Of a DNA stretch of 64,000 nucleotides, positions 31,280 through 42,582 are shown in pieces. The position numbers and the translations under genes are program-made. Origin of the DNA: Diploptera punctata (taxonomy: Eukaryota > Arthropoda > Insecta > Blattodea > Blaberidae). The stretch lies in the NCBI GenBank assembly GCA_030220185.1, contig JASPKZ010009899.1, positions 50,277 through 114,276 on the forward strand, in the 5' to 3' direction. Below the pieces are notes generated by a model, which made no database searches, was not told the origin of the DNA, and saw only the letters and a program-made list of their open reading frames with translations. Within the stretch, counting starts at the first letter, position 1, and every line of letters begins with the position of its first letter.

Positions 31280-31420
31280 TCAAAGTTAATATTTTTTTAT
31301 CATTTTGGCCCATGGTCTCTCAAAGTCGACGGTTTCATCAACATTTTGATCATGTCTCCAGCAGACATTATCAGGAGGTTTATTATTCCTGTGTTGTCTC
31401 CTCAACAGTCATAAAACTAC
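31280..31420 (-). mobile_element. Probable PLE terminal repeat, hammerhead-like
   Basis: 'ctcaaagtcgacggtttcat' reads GAAACCGTCGAC on the minus strand, and CTGATAA or CTGGAGA lies at the expected distance. Core unclear. Confidence 0.4.
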
Positions 31421-31732
31421 TGCTTCTTCCAATCGGGCCTATGTATTTATAATGGTGCCATATTGTAATTGGCTGGGTGATAATGTGTAGAACTGACAGA
31501 GCTGTGACTAGTTATTTGGTTTGTAAATTTTCTGCTATGTAGCACTGGTATCCAGATCTTATTTTCAGAATTTTAACATCTACAACAAAGTTATCAACAA
31601 CTTTTCAATGTATTATTTTAAAATTTGCTATTGTAGACAAGTATTATTTTGAAAAGAAAAGAAATTTCAGGTTCAGGTGTTAATTTTTCTTTTCAAAATA
31701 ACAGTTATCAACAATGCCAATATGTGTGTATA

Positions 31733-31737
<5 letters not shown>

Positions 31738-31763
<26 letters not shown>

Positions 31764-31790
31764 TTATTTATTTATTTATTTATTTAGATG
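31738..31790. repeat. Microsatellite cluster (TG)n(TA)n(TTTA)n
   Basis: Simple repeats. A second short (TA)n follows at about 31889-31903; the two flank a 90-codon chance ORF. Confidence 0.9.
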
Positions 31791-32102
31791 TTATAACTAT
31801 ATTTTTGACATTTGGCAATGAAGGCAAATATGATATGAAAAGAAAAATGAATCCTCCCGACTCAAGCATTCATGTTTCTTTTCATATCATATATATATAT
31901 ATAGTAGACAGAATTGTATAGTTATTCTCAAAATTGGTGGGATGTAACACTGAGTTAATTTGTCACGAGATTAAATCAGTAATTTACACCTCACTTCATA
32001 TTTTGTTTTGTCCAATGGAATGTGTTATAGTAGACATGTCATTCTCAGCAAAACCCAATTGCTGCGATGACATTTGGAAGTCTTATATATTTTCTCCCTC
32101 TG

Positions 32103-32310
32103 GTGATGGCTGGCGGCACTATGGCCCTGGGGTCGACTCAGCCTCTAACGGAAATGAGTACCAGACACTTGTTCTGGGGTAAAGGCGGCCGTCACGCAGG
32201 GCTGACAACCTGGCTGACATAAAGTGCCGATTGTCTAGAAAAAGTGGGAGCCTTAACCTCCTACTATCCCAAGGGCCTCCGGGCCTGTTGTGGGATCACT
32301 TTACTTAGGT
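32103..32310 (+). repeat. SINE-D, 5'-truncated
   Basis: Body 'tggcggcactatggccctgg' to 'gtgggatcactttactta'; nearly identical to 48481-48680 but without the tRNA head. The 82-codon ORF here is the repeat itself. Confidence 0.85.
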
Positions 32311-32429
32311 GATGGGCAAACAAACCTCACAATTTAATCATTTTCCCCAGGAACTTCTAAATTCATTATTTTGTCTACATCCAGAAAAATCGAGACAAAA
32401 TAACAAATAAAAATTAATTAAATGAGTCA

Positions 32430-32579
32430 TATTTTACCTGATACTTTGTGTTCTTCAACTGCAGTTTTCAAGTGAATCCCTCCCATCTTCAGCAATCATC
32501 ACAACTGACGAATTTTGGTCTATATCTTCATCTTCAAAATTGCTATCTGGTGTTGATTTGAATCTAAACTTGTTATTTC

Positions 32580-32625
<46 letters not shown>

Positions 32626-32960
32626 CTAAACTGTCAATTCCAAAGTTTTTTTTTTCCAAATTTTTTAAAAGTTTAGCCTGATTTTTTAAAATTTCATTTT
32701 AATATTTCTCATACAACTCATTTAATTAATTTTCATTAATTGAAAACCTCATAATATTTCCCGTAGTTAATTTATGAAAAAGATAATGAATTTTGAAGTT
32801 CTTGGAGGAAAAAAAAATTGAGATTTGTCTACCCAGTATCCAAGGAAGATAATATACAAGAGTTTCAACCATTCAACACAGCAGATCTTTCTTGGTGAAA
32901 ATGATGGAGATATGTGTTGAAACATGTGCCAGGTGAGAAAACAAAATATGAGGTGAGATC
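32430..32960. mobile_element. PLE inverted pair split by a (TA)n tract
   Basis: The left half (minus) has tail text and a hammerhead CTGAAGA (32486-32492) with GAAA (32466-32469) but an extra A before stem III CTGCAG. The right half (plus, 32770-32960) has 'atgaattttgaagttcttgg' and ends 'tatgaggtgagat'. (TA)n at 32582-32618. Confidence 0.65.
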
Positions 32961-33234
32961 TAAATTATCAATTCAGTTGATGCTTTTATTATTAATTTAA
33001 CATTTTTCTCTTCAAATTTAATTTTCCAATTCAATTTTCAGTTATGTCAAATAAAACTGTTTACATAGTTCCCTTAATTTTTTTTTTTTTTTTTTTGTTC
33101 TGTTCCCCTCTGAAAGGGTGAATAACTGTTTATCTTTCTCTTCCATTGTTAAAAAAAAATAGTTTTGATTTTCTTAATCTAGAGAACACTCTTGTGTGAT
33201 GTGTCTAGTTTTTTGTTGAACAAGTTTGTGTTTG

Positions 33235-33239
<5 letters not shown>

Positions 33240-33296
<57 letters not shown>

Positions 33297-33298
33297 TA
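33240..33298. repeat. (TA)n microsatellite
   Basis: About 55 bases of TA repeats with one interruption, at the outer edge of the PLE palindrome. A poly(T) run lies at about 33080-33097. Confidence 0.95.
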
Positions 33299-33346
33299 AT
33301 TATATTATTTTTGGTCTGGACATCTTACCCTCAATATTAATGTTGA

Positions 33347-33397
33347 TTTGTTCTTGGACATGTTTCAAAACAATTCTGTTTTATCGTCAGCTTTCCC
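33347..33397 (-). ncRNA. Hammerhead ribozyme motif, intact core (left arm)
   Basis: Minus strand: CTGACGA (33384-33390), stem II AAAACA..TGTTTT, GAAA (33363-33366), palindromic stem III CATG, step T-C. Stem I is weak. Confidence 0.6.
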
Positions 33398-33875
33398 AGA
33401 CTGGTTTTATTTATGTTGCATTATGTTGCACCACCTGGATGTCGATGTCAGCTCCAGCCTGTGGTTGGCCAAAGAACCTCCAAACAAGGTCACCCTCCAT
33501 CGGAATATCAAAATTCATAACTCTGTTTCTGTTCTTCTGAATATAAATTTTTTCCCAAATAGTCAGCTCTTTTGTATTTTCTAACTGTTTTAATAATTTA
33601 GTGTCTGAATTTATATTATGTTTTTTCAGACCAAACATGAGATCTGAAAAACATAATATAAATTCAGACACTAAATTATTAAAACAGTTAGAAAATACAA
33701 AAGAGCTGACTATTTGGGAAAAAAATTTATATTCAGAAGAACAGAAACAGAGTTATGAATTTTGATATTCCGATGGAGGGTGACCTTGTTTGGAGGTTCT
33801 TTGGCCAACCACAGGATGGAGCTGACATCGACATCCAGGTGGTGCAACATAATGCAACATAAATAAAACCAGTCT

Positions 33876-33926
33876 GGGAAAGCTGACGATAAAACAGAAT
33901 TGTTTTGAAACATGTCCAAGAACAAA
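33876..33926 (+). ncRNA. Hammerhead ribozyme motif, intact core (right arm)
   Basis: CTGACGA (33883-33889), GAAA (33907-33910), stem III CATG, step T-C; mirror image of the left-arm motif. Confidence 0.6.
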
Positions 33927-34652
33927 TCAACATTAATATTGAGGTAAGATGTCCAGACCAAAAATAATATAATTAAAATAACCTCAAAATATAACTTCCT
34001 AAAATTAAATATTATATATATAATCTGGCATAATAGTATTACGTGATGCACAGAGTCTGTGTTTCATTGAGGTTGATGTGATCTGGGTGTAGAAAGATGT
34101 GCAGCTGCTAATGATTTGCATTATTGTTTTAACTTGCAAGGCCTCATAATTATGTTCATTTACCTACTTCCATAGCCTTCCTGAAGACGTCTGCCACAGA
34201 CAAAATGTCGAGGAAGCCCTCAGCTCCAAGACAATGGCCAAAACATTTGGAAAATATCAAGTTTATTATTAATATCACCGGCCCTGAAAGCCTTAATTTT
34301 TATATTAGTTAGTGGTCTTCATATCAACACACAGAACAGGCCACATGAGCTCATTGATTTCAGAAGTTGAGTTCTGCTTGCATCTTAGTAGTTTTCATTT
34401 TGAAAGATGTACATAAACTTGCTAAATCACTTCTCGTTGCCCAAATGCCATTCACAGGGCTAGATTTAGTTGCTCAGCACACTACCTGTGACTATCATTT
34501 TCTTTTGTATCACAGATCTTCTCTTGCTACTTTTCCTTTAAGCCAGTGATTCCCAGAGTTCACTCTGTGGATCACCAGAGATTGACCAGTGATTACCAGG
34601 AAATTCATAAGGGTAATGTATTCATGAAATAACTTGAAATAAGTAATATATC

Positions 34653-35870
34653 AATACAAATCTTCTTCAGGTAGAAGCCATTCATTATGTATTTGTGAAT
34701 GATGATTCATTGCAATTGAATGTGGGACCGGTAGAGTAAGGTAAAGGAAGGATTTCTGCTTGGATGGGAATGAAGCCTGAATTAGCTCAGTGGACAGAGC
34801 ATTAGCACAGAAAGCTAAAGGTTCAGGGTTCGATTCCCGGTTCAGGAAAACATTTTTCTCTTTACCATTGATTTACAATAATTTAATTGTATTCATTAAT
34901 TTACTTATTTCTATCATAGTAATAGCTTTAGCTTCTCAATATTAATTTAATAAATAATGTTATAGCTGTGTGGAGTCCCTTTATGTCTTCTTCAGGTAGA
35001 AGAAGCCATTCATTGTGTATTTATGAATGATGATTCATTGCAATTGAATGTGGGACCAGTAGAGTAAGGTAAAGGAAGGATTTCTGCTTGGATGGAAATG
35101 AAGCCTGAATTAGCTCAGTGGACAGAGCATTAGCACAGAAAGCTAAAGGTTCGGGGTTCGATTCCCGGTTCAGGCAAACATTTTTCTTTTTACCATTGAT
35201 TTACAGTAATTTAATTGTATTCATTAATTTACTTATTTCTATCATAGTAATAGCTTTAGTTTCTCAATATTAATTTAATAAATAATGCTATAGCTGTGTG
35301 GAGTCCCTTTATGTCATCTTCAGGTAGAAGCCATTCATTGTGTATTTGTGAATGATGATTCATTGCAATTGAATGTGGGACCAGTAGAGTAAGGTAAAGG
35401 AAGGATTTCTGCTTGGATGGGAATGAAGCCTGAATTAGCTCAGTGGACAGAGCATTAGCACAGAAAGCTAAAGGTTCGGGGTTCGATTCCCGGTTCAGGA
35501 AAACATTTTTCTCTTTACCATTGATTTACAATAATTAAATTGTATTCATTAATTTACTTATTTCTATCATAGTAATAGCTTTAGCTTCTCAATATTAATT
35601 TAATAAATAATGTTATAGCTGTGTGGAGTCCCTTTATGTCTTCTTCAGGTAGAAGAAGCCATTCATTGTGTATTTGTGAATGATGATTCATTGCAATTGA
35701 ATGTGGGACCAGTAGAGTAAGGTAAAGGAAGGATTTCTGCTTGGATGGGAATGAAGCCTGAATTAGCTCAGTGGACAGAGCATTAGCACAGAAAGCTAAA
35801 GTTTCGATTCCCGGTTCAGGCAAACATTTTTCTCTTTACCATTGATTTACAATAATTTAATTGTGTTCAT
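34653..35870 (+). repeat. Four-unit head-to-tail SINE-A array
   Basis: Units start near 34660, 34985, 35313 and 35638 (periods 325, 328, 325). tRNA-like heads begin at 34775, 35103, 35428 and 35756. Each has box A TAGCTCAGTGG, a seven-base loop ACAGAAA and box B GGTTCGATTCC (shortened by 7-8 bases in unit 4). A linker 'tgtggagtccctttatgtc' joins units. TAATATATC at 34644-34652 and 35871-35879 may be a TSD of the whole array. The last unit lacks its 3' end. Confidence 0.9.
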
Positions 35871-36060
35871 TAATATATCGGTCAGCCAACAGAAATCAAC
35901 CTAGAGGATGACAACTGCAAACACAACAGTTAGAATACATCGACAATGTCGCATAGATGTGATAAAATTATAGTCTGCAGAATATAAACAAAATATGAGG
36001 TGAGTCAAAATAACTAACTAATAATAAGTAAAAGAAACCTCATAGTACTTTTTTCCTAAA
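35871..36060 (+). mobile_element. PLE 3' end
   Basis: IGQPTEINLEDDNCKHNS-like tail text, then 'caaaatatgaggtgagtc' and 'aacctcatagtac'. The hammerhead region is degenerate. Confidence 0.6.
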
Positions 36061-36067
36061 ATATGTT

Positions 36068-36515
36068 GTTTTCAAATGTTGGGCCTTGGCACCGAAGCCA
36101 TTAGCGTTCTTGCTCTCCAATGTTTTTCTATGGTGGATCTAACAGGTAATACTTCACAGGTTTGTAGGTGTTCTTCATTCATTTCTTCGTCTTTATTGCA
36201 TAGAGGACAATTTGGATTTGTGTAGATTCCTATTTTATACGATATAAATGTTTGGCCAAATAGTCATGTTCTGTAAGCAGTCTAAATTTTGCTACTGTAG
36301 TTTTACGTGGAATTTCTGGAATAATATCTGGCTTCTTTACTAAAATATTCCATTTTTTGTCTTTGGCTTTATTACATAGGTCTTGGTTTTGTTTGATTTT
36401 ATATTTGTTTTTAATTATTCTTTTTATGGATGTGAAAGGTAAGCTTTTAGTAGTATTCTGAATTAAATTGGAGCCTTTTTTGGCAAGAAAATCAGCAGTG
36501 TCATTTCAAAATTGC
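36068..36515 (-). mobile_element. LINE fragment, RNase H C-terminus (second subfamily)
   Basis: The minus strand reads, with one or two breaks, DTADFLAKKGSNLIQNTTKS, IKRIIKNKYKIKQNQDLCNK, VAKFRLLTEHDYLAKHLYRI and CPLCNKDEEMNEEHLQTC. Same layout as the LINE at 13936 but clearly diverged. Confidence 0.8.
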
Positions 36516-37014
36516 AATATTTTGTTCATTTTATAATATTTTCTTTATTAAAATTTACAATCAACTAAACTACATAATCCAATAGGTCTAGAAGCTCCAT
36601 GACCTACAAGCTTACAACAGGCAGTTAGTGTTAGTTTATACGGTCCTTAGCACATCTAAAACATTATTCATTCTAGAAGTATAGTTGAAAGAGAAACCAG
36701 TACAGGATAACAGTTTATCTACCTTCAAAAAAATTTATAATATTTTAATTATTTATTAAGATGATTTGATTAAATAATTTACTATTCAAAATGAAATTGT
36801 GGTTGTTAAATTTTGGAATGTGTGAAACATGCTTTTGAACAAATTTAATTCTCATTAATTTATAGTGTCATTTCGTAGTATGTTCTTGTCCAGTAGTGAT
36901 GGCTTGCACAATTTTTTCTGTTGATTCCTAGTAGGGAAGTAGAGTTTGTTTTGAGTTGTTTATACCTTTTATAAGATTCATGATGTGTTCCGTTGAGGTA
37001 TTATTCAAAATTAA

Positions 37015-37525
37015 AATATAAAATTATGGAATATTCACCTGAAAGGTCCGTCTCCTCAACTTCATTAATTATTTAACTGTAGCGCTTTTGGGGCTTGTCC
37101 CATCATCAGCAGGATTCAAAACTCGTGTTTCACTGAAGATCTGGTAGAGGGGGTTACATGTATTGGGTTCGTTTTCGTTTATCAGATTGTCGTTGTGAGC
37201 TGCTTTCATGATTTCCATCTCTTTGAGTATGTTTATCTTTGCTGGATTATTTTCTCTGTACATTACTGTTAGGGTGAGAGAAAATAATCCAGCGAAGATA
37301 AACGTACTCGAAGAGATGGAAATCATGAAAGCGGCTCACAACAACGACAATCTGATAAACGAAAACGAACCCAATACATGTAACCCCCTCTACCAGATCT
37401 TCAGTGAAACACCAGTTTTGAATCCTGCCGATGATGGGACAAGTCCTGAAAGCACTACAGTTAAATAATTAATTAAGTTGAGGAGACGGACCTTTCAGGT
37501 GAATATTCCAAAATTTTATATTTTA
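37015..37525. mobile_element. PLE palindrome (third subfamily), arms about 240 bp
   Basis: Left arm to about 37265 and right arm from about 37275, inverse copies. The right arm reads ENNPAKINVLEEMEIMKAAH, LINENEPNTCNPLYQIFSET and PVLNPADDGTSPESTTVK, the end of a PLE ORF. The left arm's minus-strand copy carries the same ORF end. Outer ends contain 'gaatattcacctgaaaggtc'. Each arm's hammerhead has one core change (CTGATGA with AAAA at the left; CCGATGA with GAAA at the right). Confidence 0.8.
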
Positions 37526-37719
37526 ATTTCGTTTATACCTGTCCAATTGTTTACATGTCACAATTATTTTGCATTCTGATTCATTACAAATTTTGTAACA
37601 ATTCTTATTTTATGGAGGTAATCACAAAAGCAGTGATGACCAATGAGGAGGTAGAATTAATTTCATAGTATCATCAGCTCAATAACATGTATAAGGATTA
37701 CTTATTTTAGGAATTCACA

Positions 37720-37835
37720 TTATGAGGTAGACAGAACAACGGTTGAAGATACTGAAGATGGAACGGAAACAAAGTTCCGAAACTATTTTATATTAAAATA
37801 AGAAGAATAATATGAGGTGAGTGATTAAATTTTAC
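37720..37835 (+). mobile_element. Solo PLE terminal repeat
   Basis: 'acattatgaggtagacag' to 'taatatgaggtgagtg' with a hammerhead; same subtype as 17225-17330. No coding part. Confidence 0.7.
37745..37795 (+). ncRNA. Hammerhead ribozyme motif, intact core
   Basis: CTGAAGA (37752-37758), stem II GGAAC..GTTCC, GAAA (37779-37782). Stem III (ACTATTT) is weaker than the CTAG of its relative at 17268. Confidence 0.55.
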
Positions 37836-37837
37836 CT

Positions 37838-38035
37838 AAATGTTTCTAAGCCTTGGTTGATTATGTGCTTCACTTGGTTTAGCGCTCCTCTTCCACATTG
37901 TCCTCCCATCTGATTTTTGGCCTCCCTCCAACTCTGCTACTAATTGGGTTGTAAAAAAATTACTCTTTTTAGATGGCCCTGAGTCTTTCATTCTTGCCAA
38001 GTTTTCAGTCCATGTTAAATGATTGTTTCACAGTG
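37838..38035 (-). mobile_element. LINE RT C-terminal scrap
   Basis: The minus strand includes GGRPKIRWEDNVEEE, the G.PR.RW.D motif near the C-terminal end of insect LINE RT ORFs. Nothing else survives. Confidence 0.5.
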
Positions 38036-38039
38036 TATT

Positions 38040-38515
38040 TGTTCTAATGCCGACCACTGCACTTTTTGTGCTTTGGGTTCCATGCTTGGTGGATAGATGA
38101 CATTTATGTCATCTGTTTTCAATATATGTGCCACTTCGGCAGACCACTTTATGTAAGTACATTCTTATATTCTGTACAGAGAGGAGTATAAGATGAGTGC
38201 ATGTTTATGTTTGTGTAGTGTAAAGTGTTTATGAGGCATGATGATGAAGAGGAGGTAAACTCGGCACTTAGCCTATTCCTATCAAAAAGCACCAAGGTGC
38301 TACCAGGCTTAACGTTCCCATCTGACAGACAAATCACTATTAACAGTACCACATGCCTTCTCAACATATATTTTGTAGAGAGGTTTGCAATTTAATGCAA
38401 GAATCTGGTACACACTAGATAATAAAAATTGTACACCACTACCTCTCTTGGCCCTGAGATTAAAAATTTTGCAATTCAATTAATTTAAGAATTAAAATTT
38501 TCAATGAACAAAAGG
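38040..38515 (+). repeat. Dispersed repeat F, longest copy
   Basis: Matches 11970-12330 at its start and 16425-16825 further on ('aaaagcaccaagg', 'atgccttctcaacatat', 'tttgcaatttaatgcaag'). No coding capacity seen. Confidence 0.55.
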
Positions 38516-38735
38516 CTGCACAAGAATTGATCGGATAAAGAATGAAGATATAAGATCAAAGTTAAATATATATATTCATTGAATGATAAAATCTAAGAAT
38601 ATAGAGAAAAATGGTTTAGACATGTAGAAAGAATGAATGTAACAAGATTATCAAAAGCAGCATTTAACTACAAGCCAAGAGGTTCAAGGAATGTAGGAAG
38701 GCCAGTGAAAAGATGGACAGAACAACTGTGAGGTG
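38515..38735 (+). mobile_element. LINE RT C-terminal fragment (another family)
   Basis: With shifts: GCTRIDRIKNEDIRSKLNIY, REKWFRHVERMNVTRLSKAA, FNYKPRGSRNVGRPVKRWTE. The order RIRNEDI - W..HV.RM - GRP..RW is a LINE RT C-terminus. Confidence 0.7.
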
Positions 38736-39460
38736 GAACAGGCAATTTGCCTAGCCCGTGAGGTGAACAAGAACATTTTCAATTCAGCAGGAAGCAGGCA
38801 TACTACCACCTGAGCCAGCACAGTGGACTTGTTTCTTAGTTTAGTTTCCTTTAAAACATAACAATCTCGTCCCCACATGGGGTCACATTGAGAGGTTGTA
38901 GCAGGTTAAATAAGAGATCTGAGCATTTGTATCAAGATCATAAGAGTGTTGCTCTTCCTCCCATATCACAGTCATAATAGTTGGTTTGTGACTGATAAAG
39001 GCGGAGATGGGTGTCACTGAACACATTCCAGCTGAGAAAAAGAAATTGGAGGTGAAGTTAGGGTTGCCATGTTCTAAGAATCGAAAACCAAGACAAAACA
39101 AATCTTTCCATTAAGGAATTGTTTATTAGCAAAAATTAGAATTTGCATAAAATGTTTTGAGTACATTAGTTTCGGCATCATAATATGTCTTTTTGTACCA
39201 ATCATATTTTTCAGAACCTTGAACCTTGGAAAGGAACTTGGTCTGGTTGTTAATCAGTTATTAGAATTCAGAGCAACTTACATTTTTCATTTATATTGTA
39301 TTTGCAGCATTGCATTAACTGATTTTACACATAACCTGTTCCTTTCTTTTGTCCACTGAGCAGTCATGAGGGAAAACACACTCTCTCTCTCTCTCTACAT
39401 TGGCATTTTGTCCAGGAATGGAGAAATAATATTCCACAATTTTCATCAACTCTGAATACT

Positions 39461-39774
39461 TTTATTATTGATTTAACACTTCTCACTGAAGGATAAATTA
39501 TATTTGAAGAGAAAATTTTTTACCTAGACCGAGGCTTCTATGCCCTACTGGCTTTATAAAGTAGTGTTAAATTCTCAATAAATGTCTTCTTAACTAAGAA
39601 GAAGCAAAGGTTTCAAAGCATTTGGCGTGAGGGAATTACAACGTATATAAGAGAGAAGTTTGCATCCAGATCGCAACTTGCCTCAGTAGCTCAGTTGGTA
39701 GAGCATTTGGCCCGGCAAGCCAAAGGTCCTGGGTTTGAGTCTCGGTCTAGGCGAAAATTTTTCTCTTCAAATAT
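39461..39774 (+). repeat. SINE-B composite: inverted tail plus unit, 13-bp TSD
   Basis: Inverted tail (39461-39530), then a plus unit with box A TAGCTCAGTTGG and box B GGTTTGAGTCTC. Perfect repeats AACTCTGAATACT at 39448-39460 and 39775-39787 enclose both parts. Confidence 0.88.
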
Positions 39775-40264
39775 AACTCTGAATACTGCTTGCTAGAAAT
39801 ACAATTATGAATGAAGGTAACCCATTAGTAATAAGACAGCAAATTCTTAAACTTTCAACTTTGGACTCCCCCAAAAAAACACTTTAATTTCAATATTGAT
39901 TAAAAAGTATACTCTCATTTAATTTACAGGTAGTGTTACCATGCAACCACAAAAAAAATTATAGACATTTTCATAGGAAAGCAACAGATTTATACACTTC
40001 AAAAGTTAAAATCTGTTATAATTGGTCCTGTATAAATGAAATGCTATTTACCTGAAAACTTTGCAGAAAGCTTCGTGCTCATTCCTTCCTCTCTTAATGC
40101 TAGGGAACTGTTCAGTATATTCCTCCCTGAATTCACCTTTAATTTGAGAGACATTATTATACCCCACTCTTAAATAATAAATATTTAATACACAAAAAAA
40201 TCTGTAATACAAACTATGATAACATACAACCATCTACAAGTAAACACATAGAATGAAATGCAGT

Positions 40265-40562
40265 TTCTGTACCCCAGCCACTGACTCTCCGGCCCTGACA
40301 TTTTCACGACATTGTTGTTGATATGGATATTCAGTGGGTGGGGCCGCTTTATGTATCCAGTTAGCAGACATACAGCTGACAACATCTCAGTAATTTCAAA
40401 CCTTATTAGCGCGCTATAACTGCATCAAGAGCAGTGATTGGTTGTGGCAGATGTGCACTCTCACATCAACTATTTCCTTATTGGCAATAGAGGGTGAGTT
40501 TCTTCCTTTACCCCTCGTATAACCTAAACTTCATAGCCGGAGATCCAGCAGCTGTAGTGTAT
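40265..40562. mobile_element. TIR element, longer relative of 28557-28698
   Basis: Starts CAGCCACTGACTCTCCGGCC and ends GCCGGAGATCCAGCAGCTGT. Shares 'gatatggatattcagtgg' and 'taacctaaacttca' with the shorter copy, which lacks about 140 internal bases. Non-coding. Confidence 0.65.
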
Positions 40563-40564
40563 AC

Positions 40565-42580
40565 TTTTGTGGTATACTACCAGAGATGAATAGTCTCTAT
40601 CGATATCTCGAAAGATATTCTGTACTCTTTGGTTATTTATATTTTTGACACATAGAGGTATTTCTGTTGCTTCCTTGGCAGAAATTTTAAATAATCATAA
40701 GTTGATGTAAAGTCTAGCAAAAATTGCAGAATTTTGTCTTTTCGACCCAGACATTTTCATTTAGCATAAAATTGTGAACTGTCTGCAAAATCCGTGGCAT
40801 ATGGCAACCCTAGGTGAAGTGTATATTACTCATTCAATTTCTTAATAAATTACCTTATAATGTTACTTTCCATCTATTTTGAGATTTCAATACTATACCT
40901 CTTCCGAGCCAAGTTCTAGTTGTAATGTGAACAAACCAGATGTAGGACTGTGTTTTCATTGGTTGAATAATGGTTTTACCTTTAAGAGTGTAAGAAAATT
41001 TGGTTCACTTTGTAACACTTGAATAAAGGAAATAATATCTAGCACATGTCTGTATAAGTTATATGGGAGAATCTTAAAACATATAATTGCAATTTTACAG
41101 ATTAGATGGAAAATTAATCAACTTAATATAGAGACCACTAAAATAATCATAATTAATAAGCCAAATAAGCATTGTTATGTTCTTATGCACAGGCTATGTA
41201 GAATATGTTGACATTTATATTGTTTAAAAATTACCACTTTGTGTAGAATTTCTTACAACATTGGAAAAGAAACCATTTGAAAAGAGAAGTAAATGATTTT
41301 GAATGTTTTCAAACAGATTAGTGAAAAAATATCCTACATTAGCCAATAAGAATGTGGTGAAAATAATGCAGAATATATGCATAAAGCATGATAGTGTCTA
41401 AGAACAATGTATCTATCGATGACAGTTCCATACACAATTTAGTCATATGGCGGGTAAAAGTAGTACCATGACGGAGTCTGCAGAGTAATATCTTATGCAA
41501 GTTTATTTGCAGTACACATAGAACTTAGCTCAGAATTAGTACAGTAGAAAATGACAATTGTTCCCAAAATATGTCCAGATGAAAAAACAATATAAGATGT
41601 ATATATTTCTGATTAATTTCTTTAGGAATACGATTGTCTTTAATTTATTATTTTAAGGCAAAAAAACATGGGATTAATTTCAATCTATTTTTTGGAAATG
41701 AGGTTAAATTTGACTAAATTTTTTGTTCTGTTTTTTTTTTTTAAGGATGTATTAAATACCTCTAAAATAGTAATTAAATATAAAAAATTGCATTAAGTTT
41801 ACTAGGTACATTAAAATATATTAACTATAAATTGGGATAATGCAAAATGAAGAATGAGTCAATTCACTGTATATAATATGAATTATATTTACATTTAATT
41901 TATCTATCAATATAATAATTGATATTGTAATTTATAGAATATTTCAGTTTTTTCTTATTTTATATTAATATCATACATTTTAATGATATACATTTTTCCA
42001 ATCATGTAATTAACTACAATAGTTCAATTGACTCTGATAGTGTTTGTGTACTCCATATGAAGAAGGCTAAATTTAATGTAAAGTGAATAAATTCTATTAT
42101 TTTTGGATTTAGTGAATAAATATTGCAAGAACTGTTGTTGATTGCTGATAACATAGTTATTTGAACTAGTCATCACTTTTTTGTGGTAAGTAAATACCTA
42201 TTTCTCTTAATATTTCCTAAAACTAAATTGACTGCTACCTATACATTTGTTCCAATTTTATTGCAATGATGTTTTTACCGAATTTTAATAATTAATGTAT
42301 AATTTTACTACAATATTATTTCAATTATCATGTAAGAAATTTTTTATTCTAGTATCCTTATAAATTATTTGATTTAAACTTTTGAGATTATGTAATAGAT
42401 TTTAATATCTCAAGGCTAATTGTCATGCTAACAGATAAGCTGAAATTTTTGTTGGGCATATGCTTTACATATCCAAGAATTCTGTAATGTATTGTACTGA
42501 CAGGGACTGAATTTTAGTTTTCCCTCCAAAGGAAGCTGGAATTATCACTTACTTTGGAGAATAATAAGCTGAATGCTTCT
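40565..42580. other. AT-rich intergenic, nothing recognised
   Basis: Long poly(A)/poly(T) tracts. No ORF of 60 or more codons with plausible content and no repeat shared within the window. Confidence 0.6.
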
Positions 42581-42582
42581 GA

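Larger units (their letters stand above)
33301..33998. mobile_element. Large PLE palindrome, arms about 340 bp
   Basis: The left arm (33301-33640, minus) and right arm (33655-33998, plus) are almost exact inverse copies around a 10-15 base centre ('aaacatgagatc'). Each encodes the PLE tail: NSDTKLLKQLENTKELTIWE, KIYIQKNRNRVMNFDIPMEG, DLVWRFFGQPQAGADID, then an intact hammerhead and 'tgaggtaagatgtcc'. The RT and GIY-YIG parts are absent. The opposed 104-, 86- and 113-codon ORFs are readings of the two arms. Confidence 0.85.

Noticed and set aside
31320..31400. Further hammerhead on the minus strand
   Set aside because: GAAACCGTCGAC is present but the first block could be CTGATAA or CTGGAGA and stem II does not form cleanly; kept only as a weak PLE end.
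33226..33540. 104-codon ORF starting with an Ile/Tyr repeat
   Set aside because: Begins in a (TA)n microsatellite and then reads one arm of a PLE palindrome antisense.
34775..35830. Four apparent tRNA genes in a row
   Set aside because: The cloverleaf, A and B boxes look good, but the base before the anticodon is not T, the heads are always followed by the same SINE body and tail, and the same unit recurs elsewhere. They are SINE heads.
34653..35870. CRISPR-like array
   Set aside because: Units are 325-328 bp and similar along their whole length; no short repeat/unique spacer pattern, and the DNA is eukaryotic.
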